Shown: in pieces, positions 12,001 through 22,918 of the stretch
How positions within the stretch are numbered: the stretch's first letter is position 1
Layout: each line of letters begins with the position of its first letter
NCBI RefSeq assembly: GCF_001640365.1
Contig: NZ_LWMI01000011.1
Location: forward strand, 80,773 to 144,772
From: Candidatus Arsenophonus triatominarum
Lineage (GTDB): Bacteria > Pseudomonadota > Gammaproteobacteria > Enterobacterales > Enterobacteriaceae
DNA: 64,000 bases
Direction of reading: 5' to 3'
Program-made: the position numbers and the translations under genes
Notes under the pieces: generated by a model
Told to the model about the DNA's origin: nothing
The model's database searches: none
The model's input: the letters and a program-made list of their open reading frames with translations, nothing else

Positions 12001-12292
12001 GATCCTTGTTTAGAAGAATATTACTCACCTGAGTAACTCCTGAAGCTATTTTCTTATCAAATGTATCCTCTTCTTTTGGATCGAAATTAGAACTGTCTAA
12101 ATCAGGTAAAATAGATTTTACTCTCGTATTTTTTGCGTCATCTTTTTCAACTACCTCAATTTCTGGCATTTCCAGAGGATAATTTTCTGGACTTAAATTT
12201 TCAAAGGGAGTTAACGGATAAGATTTTTTAGTTGGTTGTGATGAATAGGCAATATGTGGTAATATGATGTAAAAAAATTGCAAAAAAATCAA
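6026..12292 (-). CDS. Giant inverse autotransporter adhesin (intimin/invasin family)
   Basis: 2088 residues. Order: hydrophobic signal segment; intimin-type transmembrane beta-barrel (about residues 85-330; GWLNQYGKARVSF, LGYRQYWKKLMYGVNTFYDY, GFDVSAEAYLP); linker PDSVDIMRSLVGNKYDFVDR; about 13 Ig-like Big_1 domains; a Big_2-like domain near 1850-1925 (IATINNTGLVTGKSAGITTI); and a C-terminal domain near 1935-2088 whose GGPGG, FIGQIVITYKNG and IPDGYILQGIKV motifs suggest a jacalin-like lectin fold. The family inserts the barrel in the outer membrane and exports the C-terminal passenger to bind host surfaces. TTG at 12292 is the only usual start in frame; a Lys-rich n-region (KKKIIWG) lies just upstream in frame with no ATG, so the true start may be a rare codon or lost to an indel. 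Gene stands alone, promoter not obvious. Confidence 0.85.
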   Translation of the reverse strand: MIFLQFFYIILPHIAYSSQPTKKSYPLTPFENLSPENYPLEMPEIEVVEKDDAKNTRVKSILPDLDSSNFDPKEEDTFDKKIASGVTQVSNILLNKDPLETSIGYAKNIGLGLVNQRITGWLNQYGKARVSFNTDTKISGDFLLPIIDKENSLLFSQLGLRNNAERNTVNLGLGYRQYWKKLMYGVNTFYDYDITGGNARLGIGGETWTDYFKLAVNGYFGLTQSHQSKLSRMDDYDERPATGFDVSAEAYLPKYPQFGGSVKYEKYFGKGIDRHANLDPTQLNDYPQALSLGIIYAPIPLLTFRGEHSIGDQNNTKISMNVNYRFGVSLQQQLDPDSVDIMRSLVGNKYDFVDRNYDIVMQYSKQELINIALPKEIIGEAKEIKTINVKVNKTKYGLKDIKWIVDHHFSTDGGEFKKISQTEAQIILPPYSNFSKEYYISAVGIDKNHNESNKATTVIRSIRSTNDFSTNLIITPPGKTLTANNKDRYVVTAEIKDKKGKPLSNENITFEISGLNLINGESGATLSSSSHIDNKKLTVKTDSNGKSFIEVFSKTAGKGSITATMDNGNHKSATINFESDENTAEIKDSNLEVITDNQIANGRAENKVKAVVTDKYGNEVPNVIVKFTASNEANSQNRNVTTDNNGKAIFSIVSEQAGQMKITANINGSNTEKIITFLADVSTAEIGSVKLDDTTTTKIADGNQYFTYTAQLVDKNGNPVKVANKIIRWHQDKNTDVNVPPTSETDANGQAKIRLTSTTKAVDNVMVSAQYEDTPQREANERVSFIADISTAKIGSIELNDTTTTKIADGSQYFTYTAQLVDKNGNLLKIADKVIDWHLNKNTNVNMPSTSETDANGQAKIRLTSTTKAVDSVVVSAQYENTPQREANKRVSFIADISTARIGSIKLDDATTTKIADGSQYFTYTAQLIDDNGNLIKISNKMISWYQDKDNAVILPKTSETDANGQAKIRLTSTTKAVDNVVVSAQYESTPQREANKRVSFIADSHTAHIDSLNVDKGTATANGSDVITFTVTVKDANGNLVPKNEIAISQSPEGTGTFENLNDGKIITDANGQATFRLRSNKAENVTVTAVNDTDTTGKEKVVNFEPNDSTATIAIENDKDSGIANGSDVITFTVTIKDGNRNPFINHQLNIKTTLGGLNPKTVKTDQHGKATFTLESKKSGNATVTVTHTQSSKQQTSNVSFKTDSSTASIASLTADKDRATANGSDVIIFTVTVKDANGNLVPKNEIAISQSPEGTGTFENLNDGKITTDTNGQATFRLRSNKAENVTVTAVNDTDTTGKEKVVNFEPNNSTATIAIKNDKDSGIANGSDVITFTVTIKDGNRNPFINHQLNIKTTLGDLNPKTVKTDQHGKATFTLESKKSGNATVTVTHTQSNKQQTSDVSFKADSSTASIASLTADKDRATANGSDVIIFTVTVKDANGNLVPKNEIAISQSPEGTGTFENLNDGKITTDTNGQATFRLRSNKAENVTVTAVNDTDTTGKEKVVNFEPNNSTATIAIKNDKDSGIANGSDVITFTVTIKDGNRNPFINHQLNIKTTLGDLNPKTVKTDQHGKATFALKSKKSGNATVTVTHTQSNKQQTSDVSFKADSSTASIASLTADKNRATANGSDVVIFTVTVKDANGNLVPKNEIAISQSPEGTGTFENLNDGKITTDANGQATFRLRSNKAGTVTITATTTNTDKAGRKETTVFDPDTSSAHVTSLNNKLDKNYASADGRTPVKFIVEVKNKQGSALADIPVKITTTLGHFADNKKQETTVRTDKTGKVEFSLISNDDGQAMLHASVTDNRNDVGKKTDFDFIKYDFEINEKNRSIIVNGSFLYKVKLIPSRNIESYKEGEFVKNDLIEWVSSKPNIATINNTGLVTGKSAGITTITAKGNHDGFEFMVTSTINVKEKKFSPIYGDQNTTLHEYIIEPPTYSLVFSGGWIVDRLGTPENTLMTGGPGGNIVNVKNMNDVKSFEVTVGDNYFGTKKSRENVEVRKVADLKLDMDINKVEYVVEGVFIGQIVITYKNGLTNKIGKNEGLINHRTETYNIPDGYILQGIKVGTFGVYIQSIQFISMPES
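7200..9230 (-). repeat. 609-bp tandem repeat inside the adhesin gene
   Basis: Three nearly identical units with an exact 609-bp period (for example the motif at 7628 recurs at 8237 and 8846), plus a fourth partial half unit. Each unit encodes two different Big_1 domains of about 101 residues (one containing KDANGNLVPKNEIAISQSPE, the other KDGNRNPFINHQLNIKTTLG). The near identity implies very recent duplication or gene conversion, and copy number may vary between strains. Confidence 0.92.
9276..10260 (-). repeat. 324-bp tandem repeat inside the adhesin gene
   Basis: Three diverged units with a 324-bp period (starts near 9512, 9836 and 10160 share the same motif). Each encodes one roughly 108-residue Big_1 domain with TTTKIADGSQYFTYTAQLVD and ETDANGQAKIRLTSTTKAVD. 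The copies differ more from one another than the 609-bp units do, so this expansion is probably older. Confidence 0.88.
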
Positions 12293-12546
12293 TCCCCAAA
12301 TTATTTTTTTCTTTCAAAATAAGAACTCAAAATATGTTATATCCTTTAACAAAGTTTATTATTTAAAATTAAAACCAAGCATCATCCTGAACTAGAGGTT
12401 AACTTATGACATAACCCAATGATTAATCAATATTGAGCAGGTTTCGAATATATCTAAATTTTTTTAGAACTAGACTAACGTTTTTAATAGATAAATGATT
12501 CAATATATGAAGAAGAGAAACTACAAAAATCGCTCCATTGGGCTAT

Positions 12547-14199
<1,653 letters not shown>

Positions 14200-14225
14200 A
14201 CTATGACAGAACGCCAGAAATTAAG

Positions 14226-14831
14226 TGTGGTAGCTCAGACTTGATCTGACAGTTACCGGTTATTTATACAGTACCTGTCAGATTAAATTTGATTTAAATC
14301 TTTCTCTCTCCAAAGTTGTTTTCCATCGTGTAAAGTTGCCATAGGAGTTCGACCGCAACACATTTTTCCTTGATGAGTGCGTTGGTTATTATATTCCGCT
14401 AACCATTTATCTAAATCAGCTTGTAATTCATCTAAAGCCCTATAGATTTTCTTACGAAAAGCCACCTGATAGAACTCTTGTAATACAGTTTTATGAAAGC
14501 GTTCACAAATCCCATTAGTTTGAGGTGAACGAGCTTTAGTTTTTGTATGATCAATATCATTGATAGCGAGATAAAGTTGATAATCGTGATATTCAACTTT
14601 ACCACAATACTCACTGCCTCTGTCCGTCAGTATACGTAACACCGGTAACCCATGCTGGGAATAAAAAGGGAGAACCTTGTCATTTAATAAATCTGCCGCC
14701 GTTATCGCGCTTTTTGTTGTGTAAAGCTTACAATGAACGACTTTATTGTAAGTATCAATGTAAGTTTGTTGATAAACACGACCAACGCCTTTTAAATGAC
14801 CGACATAAAAAGTATCTTGTGAACCCAGATA
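14226..14831 (-). mobile_element. IS481 fragment, right end
   Basis: Right end and C-terminal third of an IS481 transposase (14283-14834, reading leftwards: LRILTDRGSEYCGKVEYHDY to REKDLNQI). Truncated at a TA (14830-14831) by IS630. Its left end lies at 16928-17289, so the middle of this IS481 (roughly codons 90-165) has been lost. Confidence 0.88.
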
Positions 14832-15712
14832 TAGCTAGGCGACTTAATTTTGATTACAGCATATGTATTAAAAACAGGTCATCGATAGTGCATCCTGTTT
14901 CCATCTTTTTACGTTTAGCTTGAGACCATTTATGTTCTATAGGATTTAAATCTGGTGAATACACAGGCAAATATTCTATCTGGTGTCCTGCGTTTATAAT
15001 TGCCTGTTCAATATTCTTACCTTTGTGAAAGCTAGCGTTGTCCATAAAAATAACAGAATTTTCAGGAAGTTCTGGGAGCAATATTTTTGTGATCCAAACA
15101 TAAAAAACATCACGATTAATATTGCAATCAAATAATCCGATAGCAAAAAGGGTTGTTCCCAATAAAGCGCCAATAACATTTGTTCTTCCCTTAGCACCCC
15201 AGTTTTTCAGGCCAAAACAACGGTGACCTTTTGGGGAATAGCCGTGAGTTCGTGGAGTGTCATGTGAAAAACCACTTTCATCAATAAAAACAACAGATTT
15301 ATCTTTTTTTTCATACTGTTGTCTTTTTTGCTGATGTGCCAGCCTGTCGCTTTCGTTGGTTTTTGGATGGAATAGAGTTTTTTTTATAGGTTAATCCCAG
15401 CTTTTTAAGGGATTGCCAAATAGTCTTTTTACAAACACCGAATCGCTCTGCCCGTTCCTTTTGGTAAGCATCTGGATACTGTTCCACATCTTTTGCTAAA
15501 GCATTTTTATCGAGCTTCCTCTTACGTGGCGTTGAATTTTTTGGCTCTGGTCGTTTAAGCCAACGTACTAAAGACGCTTTTCCAATACGGAATTGTTTCG
15601 CAGTTTCTCGAATTGTTAAACCTTCGGCTTTCCTTACAGATATTACTTTACGTCGAAAATCAATTGTATAACTCATAACACACCTTGTAATCAAAATTAA
15701 GTCGCCTAGCTA
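14832..15712 (-). mobile_element. IS630-family element, copy a
   Basis: 881-bp element bounded by perfect inverted repeats beginning TAGCTAGGCGACTTAATTTT, with TA on both sides, the IS630/Tc1 target. All full copies in this window have this length. Left flank is IS481, right flank is the 3' end of another IS630, so the copy was part of a recombination event and not a simple insertion. Confidence 0.92.
14854..15676 (-). CDS. IS630 transposase, encoded in two overlapping frames
   Basis: Frame 1 (15676 to 15311) is a 121-residue DNA-binding part starting MSYTIDFRRKVISVRKAEGL with two helix-turn-helix units. Frame 2 (to 14854) carries the DDE core: Asp in VVFIDESGFS, Asp in VIFMDNASFHKG, Glu in SPDLNPIEHKWSQ. 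Frame 2 is +1 relative to frame 1, opens in the A-rich stretch GCAAAAAAGACAAC, and has no ATG before the catalytic core. Every full copy here has the same arrangement, so a programmed frameshift giving a fusion of about 275 residues is the likely mode of expression. Confidence 0.8.
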
Positions 15713-15714
15713 TA

Positions 15715-15822
15715 TAGAACATAAATGGTCTCAAGCTAAACGTAAAAAGATGGAAACAGGATGCACTATCGATGACCTGTTTTTAATACATATGCTGTAA
15801 TCAAAATTAAGTCGCCTAGCTA
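15715..15822 (+). mobile_element. IS630 remnant, 3' end
   Basis: Last 108 bp of an IS630 in the opposite orientation to copy a: end of the transposase (HKWSQAKRKKMETG...IHML) and the right inverted repeat. It sits between copy a and the IS3 fragment, showing IS630 went into IS630 and the rest was then deleted. Confidence 0.85.
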
Positions 15823-15843
15823 TACCAGGAAGCCGCGAAAGGC

Positions 15844-16919
<1,076 letters not shown>

Positions 16920-16927
16920 CCACTACA

Positions 16928-17289
16928 TGTTGACCGTGTGCAGGGTATTCAATGGCATACTCAACTACAGCGCTTTCAATCTGTTCATCTACTCTATTTT
17001 TTGCGTTAGGCACCCGTCGATTTTGATTAATTAAAGCGTCTATCCCACCATCGTTAACAAGTTCCTGGTAGCGATAAAACGTATCTCGGGATACCCCCAT
17101 AATCTTACAGGCTTTTGAGACGTTATTAAGCTCTTCAGCGAGGTTAAGTAACCCGACTTTATGTTTGATGATAGGATTATTTGTTTGATACATAGAATTA
17201 CCTTTTATTTAATTATCTAATGATGTTAATTAAAACCGGTAACGCTCTTTTTTAAATCAGAATTGTCAGATTAAGTCAAGACTAATACA
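16928..17289 (-). mobile_element. IS481 fragment, left end
   Basis: Left end (TGTATTAGTCTTGACTTAAT reading leftwards from 17289) and the first 90 codons of the transposase (start 17193, MYQTNNPIIKHKVGLLNL). Partner of 14226-14831; the two are separated by IS3 copy D and IS630 sequences. Confidence 0.88.
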
Positions 17290-18573
17290 GATAAAGGCGA
17301 TGGGCTTACTTCTGATAACGCCAAACCAGAGTATCTCACACTGCTCACCTGTAAGAATGTTTTGTAGTTATCTTTAATGCATGGATAAACTGACAAAATA
17401 TAAACATCCTAATTTTTTCTTGTTTTGAACTTTATACTTCTTTTTCGGAGCTTGCGGAACTCGTGTATTATTTGACATATATAACCTCATCTAGTATTTG
17501 GTATATTAAAATTTGGCTAATTAGATGCGCATCTATATTTTATATAACACATGACTACATTGCTTTAAGTTATATATAAAATCAAATTCAAAATTTAGAA
17601 TTTTCGTTATTATTTTTTATTGTTATTGAAAATAATGGATTTTTATATAAAGCATAAAATAAATTTTATTTATACAAAAATAAAGGTAATGATATAACAG
17701 CATGATAAAAATTTTCATATAATTAATGAAGTTATTATAATTTTTTAATTTTCAATTATTAGTTTTTGAAAATATAAAATAAAAATGGTTATAGTTAACA
17801 ATAAATTTAATAGAGTATTTGATATCACTCTTTAATAATTTTTGAGTTATTTAACAAGTTAAATTTAGCTTTATTATTTCTGATTAATTGCTTTTACATA
17901 TTAGTCATTTTTATTTTTGTAATCACTAAAAATGATTATTTAAGTTAGTGATTTTTGTAATTAGTCAGCAACAATCTTAGCTTTTGATAATGCTGTTATA
18001 TGTAGTAAAATTTTTCGTTTAATATATCCATTTATTTAATAAAATTCTGTGCTATTTTAAATAATCTTTTTAACAAAATGTTTTTTATCGATATTATATA
18101 ATAAATTATTTAATTTTTCGTTAAATTGATAGAGTGCTATAACCGCTTATATCCATGTCATTCTTGCTAAAAGCGAGATGAAATGATGAATATTAAGGTA
18201 AAAAATGATGAAATAAGCTACGCTCAGTTTTATTTGCCGAATTATTGATTCTTCTATATTATTAAAAAATAAATAATTATTAAATTTTGATATAATTTAT
18301 AATATGTTTGTATTTTGTTTTAAATGTTTATTTTATGTTTTTAATTTATTGAAAAAGTAATTTTTTATTAATTGATGTTTTTAATATTTAAAGCCTTTTT
18401 TTTAAATAAAAAACAACAAACAGATACATTCCTAATAAAATTGTGACAACATATATTTTTGTATTAGAAAAAATAGTCTTAGTATTAATACAACGAATAG
18501 TATTATAAAGGTCGAAAAATACCATCCAATTATTTGCCAAAGTGTGAATTAATAATTAATTTTATAAATAATG
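17290..18573. other. AT-rich stretch without a convincing gene
   Basis: Nearly 1.3 kb of very AT-rich sequence between the IS481 end and thiQ. No long frame on either strand. The first 90 bp read DKGDGLTSDNAKPEYLTLLT before a stop, probably the end of a gene destroyed by the IS. One very short ORF is listed separately. The rest has no recognisable RNA or repeat. Confidence 0.6.
17374..17478 (-). CDS. Possible 34-residue basic peptide
   Basis: ATG at 17478 preceded by GAGGTTATAT, then a Lys-rich peptide (MSNNTRVPQAPKKKYKVQNK...) ending with a short hydrophobic tail. Only the ribosome binding site and the skewed composition support it; I recognise no family. It could equally be chance in AT-rich DNA. 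Confidence 0.2.
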   Translation of the reverse strand: MSNNTRVPQAPKKKYKVQNKKKLGCLYFVSLSMH

Positions 18574-19275
18574 TCAAAAATGAGATATACCCAGCAGTTT
18601 ACTTGCGGGTGTTAATCCATTAATTAAACAATCTGGTTGACCATCATAGGCAATTTTTCCATCTGCAATTACGATAGACCGAGTTGCTATTTGGCTAGCA
18701 TCTTCCAAATTATGAGAAACCATCAGTAAGGTTAATTGGCGTTCATCACACATCTGTTTAAGTAATGTTAACATTTCATTACGTAAAGCTGGATCGAGAG
18801 CAGAAAAAGGTTCATCTAACAATAAAATCGGTTTTTGGCGGATCAAACAACGCGCTAACGCAGTACGTTGGCGTTGCCCGCCTGATATTTGTGCAGGTAA
18901 ACGAGTCATACAATTATTAAGAGAAACTTGTTCTATGATCTGTTTTACTGCGCGATGTTGAGCGCTTTCTAATCTTAAATTTGGTGAAATGCCTAACGCA
19001 ATATTTTGCCAAACAGTTAAATGAGAAAAGAGGTTATTTTCCTGAAAAAGGATAGAAACTGGCCGCTTGGCGGGTGGTGTAGCAGTATGATTTTGTCTAT
19101 TTAGCCAAATTTCCCCCTGTTTGGGATATTGAAATCCGGCGATCAAATCCAGTAGAGTACTTTTTCCTGCGCCACTAGGGCCTAATATAGCCACCCTTTC
19201 AGCTCTATTTACTTGAAAATCAAACTGCATTGTTGGATTTTCATAACAATAGACAAGTTGATCTAATTTAATCAT
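18574..19275 (-). CDS. thiQ: Thiamine/TPP ABC transporter ATPase ThiQ
   Basis: 233 residues, usual length. Supplies energy for import of thiamine and thiamine pyrophosphate with ThiB and ThiP. Walker [10 protein letters not shown] (about residues 32-40), signature [13 protein letters not shown], Walker [14 protein letters not shown] and the switch His in MVSHNLEDA are all present. It is the last gene of thiBPQ; the start overlaps the 3' end of thiP by 8 bp, so translation is probably coupled. Expression should follow the upstream TPP riboswitch. Confidence 0.95.
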   Translation of the reverse strand: MIKLDQLVYCYENPTMQFDFQVNRAERVAILGPSGAGKSTLLDLIAGFQYPKQGEIWLNRQNHTATPPAKRPVSILFQENNLFSHLTVWQNIALGISPNLRLESAQHRAVKQIIEQVSLNNCMTRLPAQISGGQRQRTALARCLIRQKPILLLDEPFSALDPALRNEMLTLLKQMCDERQLTLLMVSHNLEDASQIATRSIVIADGKIAYDGQPDCLINGLTPASKLLGISHF

Positions 19276-20872
19276 GCTCTTTTCCTGATAAATATTCTAA
19301 TAAACTAAATAAGCTGAAACAAAGTAATAGCATTAACAACGCGGTAACTGCCGCATCATTATTACGGTAAGAGCCTAATTGTTGATAGATATAATAAGGT
19401 AGGGTACGAAAGTTCTCATTACCAAACAGTGCAATAATACCAAAATCACCTATTGAGAGTATACAGGCAAAAGCGAAGGCTTGTCCTATTGTACGTTTCA
19501 AAGCTTTTAATTCAATTAGGGCTAGTCGATTTATGCCTTTGATCTGTAATGAAAGGCATAATAAATTATAGCGTTCAGCTAAGTCATACATCTGACTTTC
19601 TAATATTTTTAAGGCATAAGGAATAGCCATTAAAGCATTCGTCAAGATGATTAAACTATAAGGCGAGTAGGTTAAATTAATAGTATTATTTAGCAATAAA
19701 AAGAAGCTGGTTGCTAAAACTATGCCTGGCATTGCCAGTATTAATAATCCACTTAATTCGAAAGTTCGATAAAGCAGTATTGAGCGACGCAGACGTAATT
19801 CTCGACTACTCCAAAGCAACATCATGGTAAGAATAATACAAAGTACGCCAGCACTAATAGCGATAAAAATCGAATTAATGCCTGCTTGCCATAAGCCTGG
19901 CTGTTGTAACACGTGTAATAGCGTTAAGTTTAAACCATCAACGATAATAGCCAAGAAAGGCGGAATTAAGAAAAATAGGGTTATACTAATCAGTAATGTA
20001 TCCCACCATTTCTGCCATCGACTATCAGCTGGATTTGTCCACCTCAATTGTCGACTAGCACCGACGGAAAAGACGACATTTAATTTTTGACTTAATAATA
20101 CTAGCCCTAAACAGCAAAAAAGTTGGATCAGAGCCAGCAAAGCGGCTTTATTGAGATCAAAATCATAACTTAATGATTGATAGATAGTGAGTTCAATTGT
20201 GGTTGCAGCAGGCCCCCCGCCAAGCGTCAATACGGTAGCAAAACTGGTGAAGCACAACATAAAAATCAGGGCGGATGTTGGTAAAATCTGTCGTCTAAGA
20301 TAAGGCCATTCAACAATTCGAAAATGTTGCCATTGGTTCATGCCGAGTTGTGCGGTAAGCTGACGTTGCTCAACCGCAATATTCTCTAGCGCGAGCAATA
20401 GCATCCGCATAGCTAATGGTAAATTAAAAAAGACATGTGTTAATAAAATGCCTTTTAGGCCGTAAGGGGTAAATTGGTAATTAATACCTAACCATTGACA
20501 AAATTGAGTAATCCATCCCACCCGACCATAGACGGTTAATAAGCCAAAAATGGCCACCAGTACTGGCAATACCAGTGTCATCGAACATAAGCGTAAAAAC
20601 AGTATTCGACCTGGAAAATGGCGTCGGAAAAGGGCTTTGGCAAGAAATATTGCAGGGATAACGGATAAGACGGTCGATAGTAATGCTTGCCAAAATGTAA
20701 AGCCAATGACATGCCATAAATAGCTATCATCAATAAATTTTCGCCAATTTATTCGAGGGGCATGTAACCATAAAGTGCTGAAAGTGACTACCGCAATAGT
20801 GATTAATAGGCCGGACACGACTATGCCAGGCCAAAGTGAACTCCCTATTGGTGGCTGACGGCATTTTGCCAT
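19268..20872 (-). CDS. thiP: Thiamine/TPP ABC transporter permease ThiP
   Basis: About 534 residues, matching E. coli ThiP in length and sequence ([37 protein letters not shown]). It contains two fused halves each with a binding-protein-dependent permease motif and about twelve membrane segments in total. I chose the start [12 protein letters not shown] at 20872 because it aligns with E. coli MATRRQPL; an in-frame ATG at 20884 is also possible. The start lies within the 3' end of thiB, a tight operon overlap. Confidence 0.94.
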   Translation of the reverse strand: MAKCRQPPIGSSLWPGIVVSGLLITIAVVTFSTLWLHAPRINWRKFIDDSYLWHVIGFTFWQALLSTVLSVIPAIFLAKALFRRHFPGRILFLRLCSMTLVLPVLVAIFGLLTVYGRVGWITQFCQWLGINYQFTPYGLKGILLTHVFFNLPLAMRMLLLALENIAVEQRQLTAQLGMNQWQHFRIVEWPYLRRQILPTSALIFMLCFTSFATVLTLGGGPAATTIELTIYQSLSYDFDLNKAALLALIQLFCCLGLVLLSQKLNVVFSVGASRQLRWTNPADSRWQKWWDTLLISITLFFLIPPFLAIIVDGLNLTLLHVLQQPGLWQAGINSIFIAISAGVLCIILTMMLLWSSRELRLRRSILLYRTFELSGLLILAMPGIVLATSFFLLLNNTINLTYSPYSLIILTNALMAIPYALKILESQMYDLAERYNLLCLSLQIKGINRLALIELKALKRTIGQAFAFACILSIGDFGIIALFGNENFRTLPYYIYQQLGSYRNNDAAVTALLMLLLCFSLFSLLEYLSGKEHD

Positions 20873-21846
20873 AAATAGATCCATTGATTTTGATGTTGAG
20901 TAATATCTTCTGCATTAAATTGTAATGATTTTTTTGGCACAGGTATTTGTTGATAAACGTCGGGTAAGGGTATATCAATGACTGGATACATCCAATTGGT
21001 TGTCGGCAACGTTTTTTGGAACGTTGGAGATAGCATAAATTGCATGAATTGTTGAGCTAGTTTAGGCTGCTTGCTGGTTGCTAATTGGGCGGCCACTTCG
21101 ATTTGCAGATAGTGCCCCTCACTAAATAGTGCCGCAGCATAATTATTTTTTTTATCATTTAACAGATGAAAACCTGGTGAAGAGCTATAACTGAGGACAA
21201 AATCGCTTTCACCTTTTAAAAACAATCCATATGATTCGCTCCAACCTTTAGTAACGGTTACGGTTTTTTTGGCTATTTTTTGCCAAGCCTGAGCACTGTT
21301 TTGCCCATAAATTTTTTGTATCCAAAGTAATAGCCCTAAACCTGGTGTACTGGTACGTGGATCTTGGTAAATAATTTTCCATGGCTGGGGGCTATTAATA
21401 AGTTCATCGAGACTTTTAGGCACTTCAGTGATCCGCGTTTTATCATAAATAAAAGCAAAATAACCATAATCGTAAGGGATAAAAATATTATTATCCCATT
21501 TTATGGGTAATTTCAGTTGACTGATGTCAATTTTACTTTCAGTAAATAAGCCCGTTTTTTTTGCTAGATCAATTAAGTTATTATCAAGTCCGAGCACAAT
21601 ATCAGCTGGGCTATTTTTTCCTTCCATTCTAAGGCGATTTAATAACGCGACTCCATCATTTAGGCCAATTAGCTTCAGTTCACAGTGACAAATTTGTTCG
21701 AAGGCAGGCTTTATTGTAGGCCCTGGCCCCCAATCTGCGATAAAGGAATCATAAGTGTAAACGGTTAATATAGGTTTTGCCTGGAGAGCGAAAGCTGAAC
21801 AACAAATTAAACCAATACTAACTATTTTTAGCAGTACATTCTTCAA
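20845..21846 (-). CDS. thiB: Thiamine-binding periplasmic protein ThiB
   Basis: 333 residues. Captures thiamine, TMP and TPP in the periplasm for ThiPQ. N-terminal signal peptide (MKNVLLKIVSIGLICCSAFA, cleavage near ALQA-KP), followed by LTVYTYDSFIADWGPGPTIK as in E. coli ThiB and the characteristic WSESYGLFLKGESDFVLSYS segment. First gene of the operon, about 100 bp downstream of the TPP riboswitch. Confidence 0.95.
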   Translation of the reverse strand: MKNVLLKIVSIGLICCSAFALQAKPILTVYTYDSFIADWGPGPTIKPAFEQICHCELKLIGLNDGVALLNRLRMEGKNSPADIVLGLDNNLIDLAKKTGLFTESKIDISQLKLPIKWDNNIFIPYDYGYFAFIYDKTRITEVPKSLDELINSPQPWKIIYQDPRTSTPGLGLLLWIQKIYGQNSAQAWQKIAKKTVTVTKGWSESYGLFLKGESDFVLSYSSSPGFHLLNDKKNNYAAALFSEGHYLQIEVAAQLATSKQPKLAQQFMQFMLSPTFQKTLPTTNWMYPVIDIPLPDVYQQIPVPKKSLQFNAEDITQHQNQWIYLWQNAVSHQ

Positions 21847-21944
21847 TACTGAGTTCTCCTATATAATTAAATAAAAGTGATGCTCTAGGATCTGAGGAAT
21901 GGACAGTAATGAAGCTATTTATTGATGAATAAATCATTAGAGTA

Positions 21945-22042
21945 GCTCAAATCCCTACGCCGATGTTAATCGGATCAGGTTCGACGAGTTTTTCTCAGCC
22001 AGCTATTAACAATATTAATCATAGCTAGCACCCCGTTGAGAT
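21945..22042 (-). promoter_or_regulatory. TPP riboswitch (THI element) of thiBPQ
   Basis: Reading leftwards, GGGGTGC, then GGCTGAGA, then GAACCTGATC and GTAGGGATT appear in the order of the TPP aptamer (conserved CUGAGA and ACCUGAUC cores). It lies about 100 bp before thiB, so binding of TPP is expected to reduce expression of the thiamine transporter. The 3' expression platform was not resolved. Confidence 0.92.
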
Positions 22043-22157
22043 GGCCTTATTGTAAGATGTTATCTTATAATTGCAAATACTATATTTGATAAAGGCTTAC
22101 CATATAGAGTAGTATGAAACAATAAGCTATCTTTTAAATTTTTGATGAGGTAGTCAG

Positions 22158-22688
22158 ATGGTTGACAATGATGGCTACCGCCCGAATGTAGGAATTGTAA
22201 TTTGTAATCGGCAGGGCCAGGTATTATGGGCTCGTCGCTATGGGCAACATTCATGGCAGTTCCCTCAAGGGGGCATTAATCCTGAAGAATCGCCAGAACA
22301 GGCAATGTATCGGGAATTATTCGAAGAGGTTGGGTTGGATCGTAAAGATGTTAAAATATTAGCATCTACCCGGAACTGGTTACGTTACAAATTACCTAAA
22401 CGTTTGGTGCGTTGGGACACAAAGCCAGTTTGTATAGGGCAAAAGCAACGTTGGTTTTTGTTACAATTGGTTTGCAATGAACATAATATTAGTGTGCAAA
22501 CAAGTAAAACGCCTGAATTTGATAGCTGGCGTTGGGTGAGTTATTGGTATCCTGTGCGTCAGGTTGTTTCTTTTAAACGCGATGTTTATCGGCGCGTTAT
22601 GAAAGAATTTGCTCCGATGGTTATGTCACTGCAAAACAGTGCAATGACATCAAATAAGAGCCATACCTATAGGCGTAAACGTGGCTAA
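22158..22688 (+). CDS. rppH: RNA pyrophosphohydrolase RppH
   Basis: 176 residues. Removes pyrophosphate from the 5' end of triphosphorylated mRNAs, triggering RNase E decay. The Nudix box [20 protein letters not shown] continuing into VGL is complete, and the N-terminus [20 protein letters not shown] matches the family. SD GAGGT lies upstream of the ATG. In E. coli ptsP follows directly; here a terminator and lgt follow instead. Confidence 0.95.
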   Translation: MVDNDGYRPNVGIVICNRQGQVLWARRYGQHSWQFPQGGINPEESPEQAMYRELFEEVGLDRKDVKILASTRNWLRYKLPKRLVRWDTKPVCIGQKQRWFLLQLVCNEHNISVQTSKTPEFDSWRWVSYWYPVRQVVSFKRDVYRRVMKEFAPMVMSLQNSAMTSNKSHTYRRKRG

Positions 22689-22754
22689 ATAAATTTAGCG
22701 AAAGAAAGTAGGTTTATTTTAATAGCCAACTTTTGTCGTTTTGAAAGCGAAGTG

Positions 22755-22786
22755 AGAGTAGTGAAAGCTACTCTTGTTTATTTTTT
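22755..22786 (+). terminator. Rho-independent terminator after rppH
   Basis: Seven-bp stem AGAGTAG/CTACTCT with a TGAAAG loop followed by TTGTTTATTTTTT. It lies where ptsP would be in E. coli and should end rppH transcription before lgt. Confidence 0.65.
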
Positions 22787-22918
22787 GGAAAATTTACTGG
22801 CCAAAGTATGCATTAGATAGATTTGTTGATGAATTTTATCAATAAAATACTATTAGATTTTAAACCGCATGCAGTCATGCAATTCTATCAAGCTCTATAA
22901 AACTAAAGAGTGGAGACG

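Noticed and set aside
17290..17372. YLTLLTC near the end of a short frame, recalling the sortase TLxTC motif
   Set aside because: Only about 25 codons remain and no upstream sortase sequence exists; the resemblance is too short to use.
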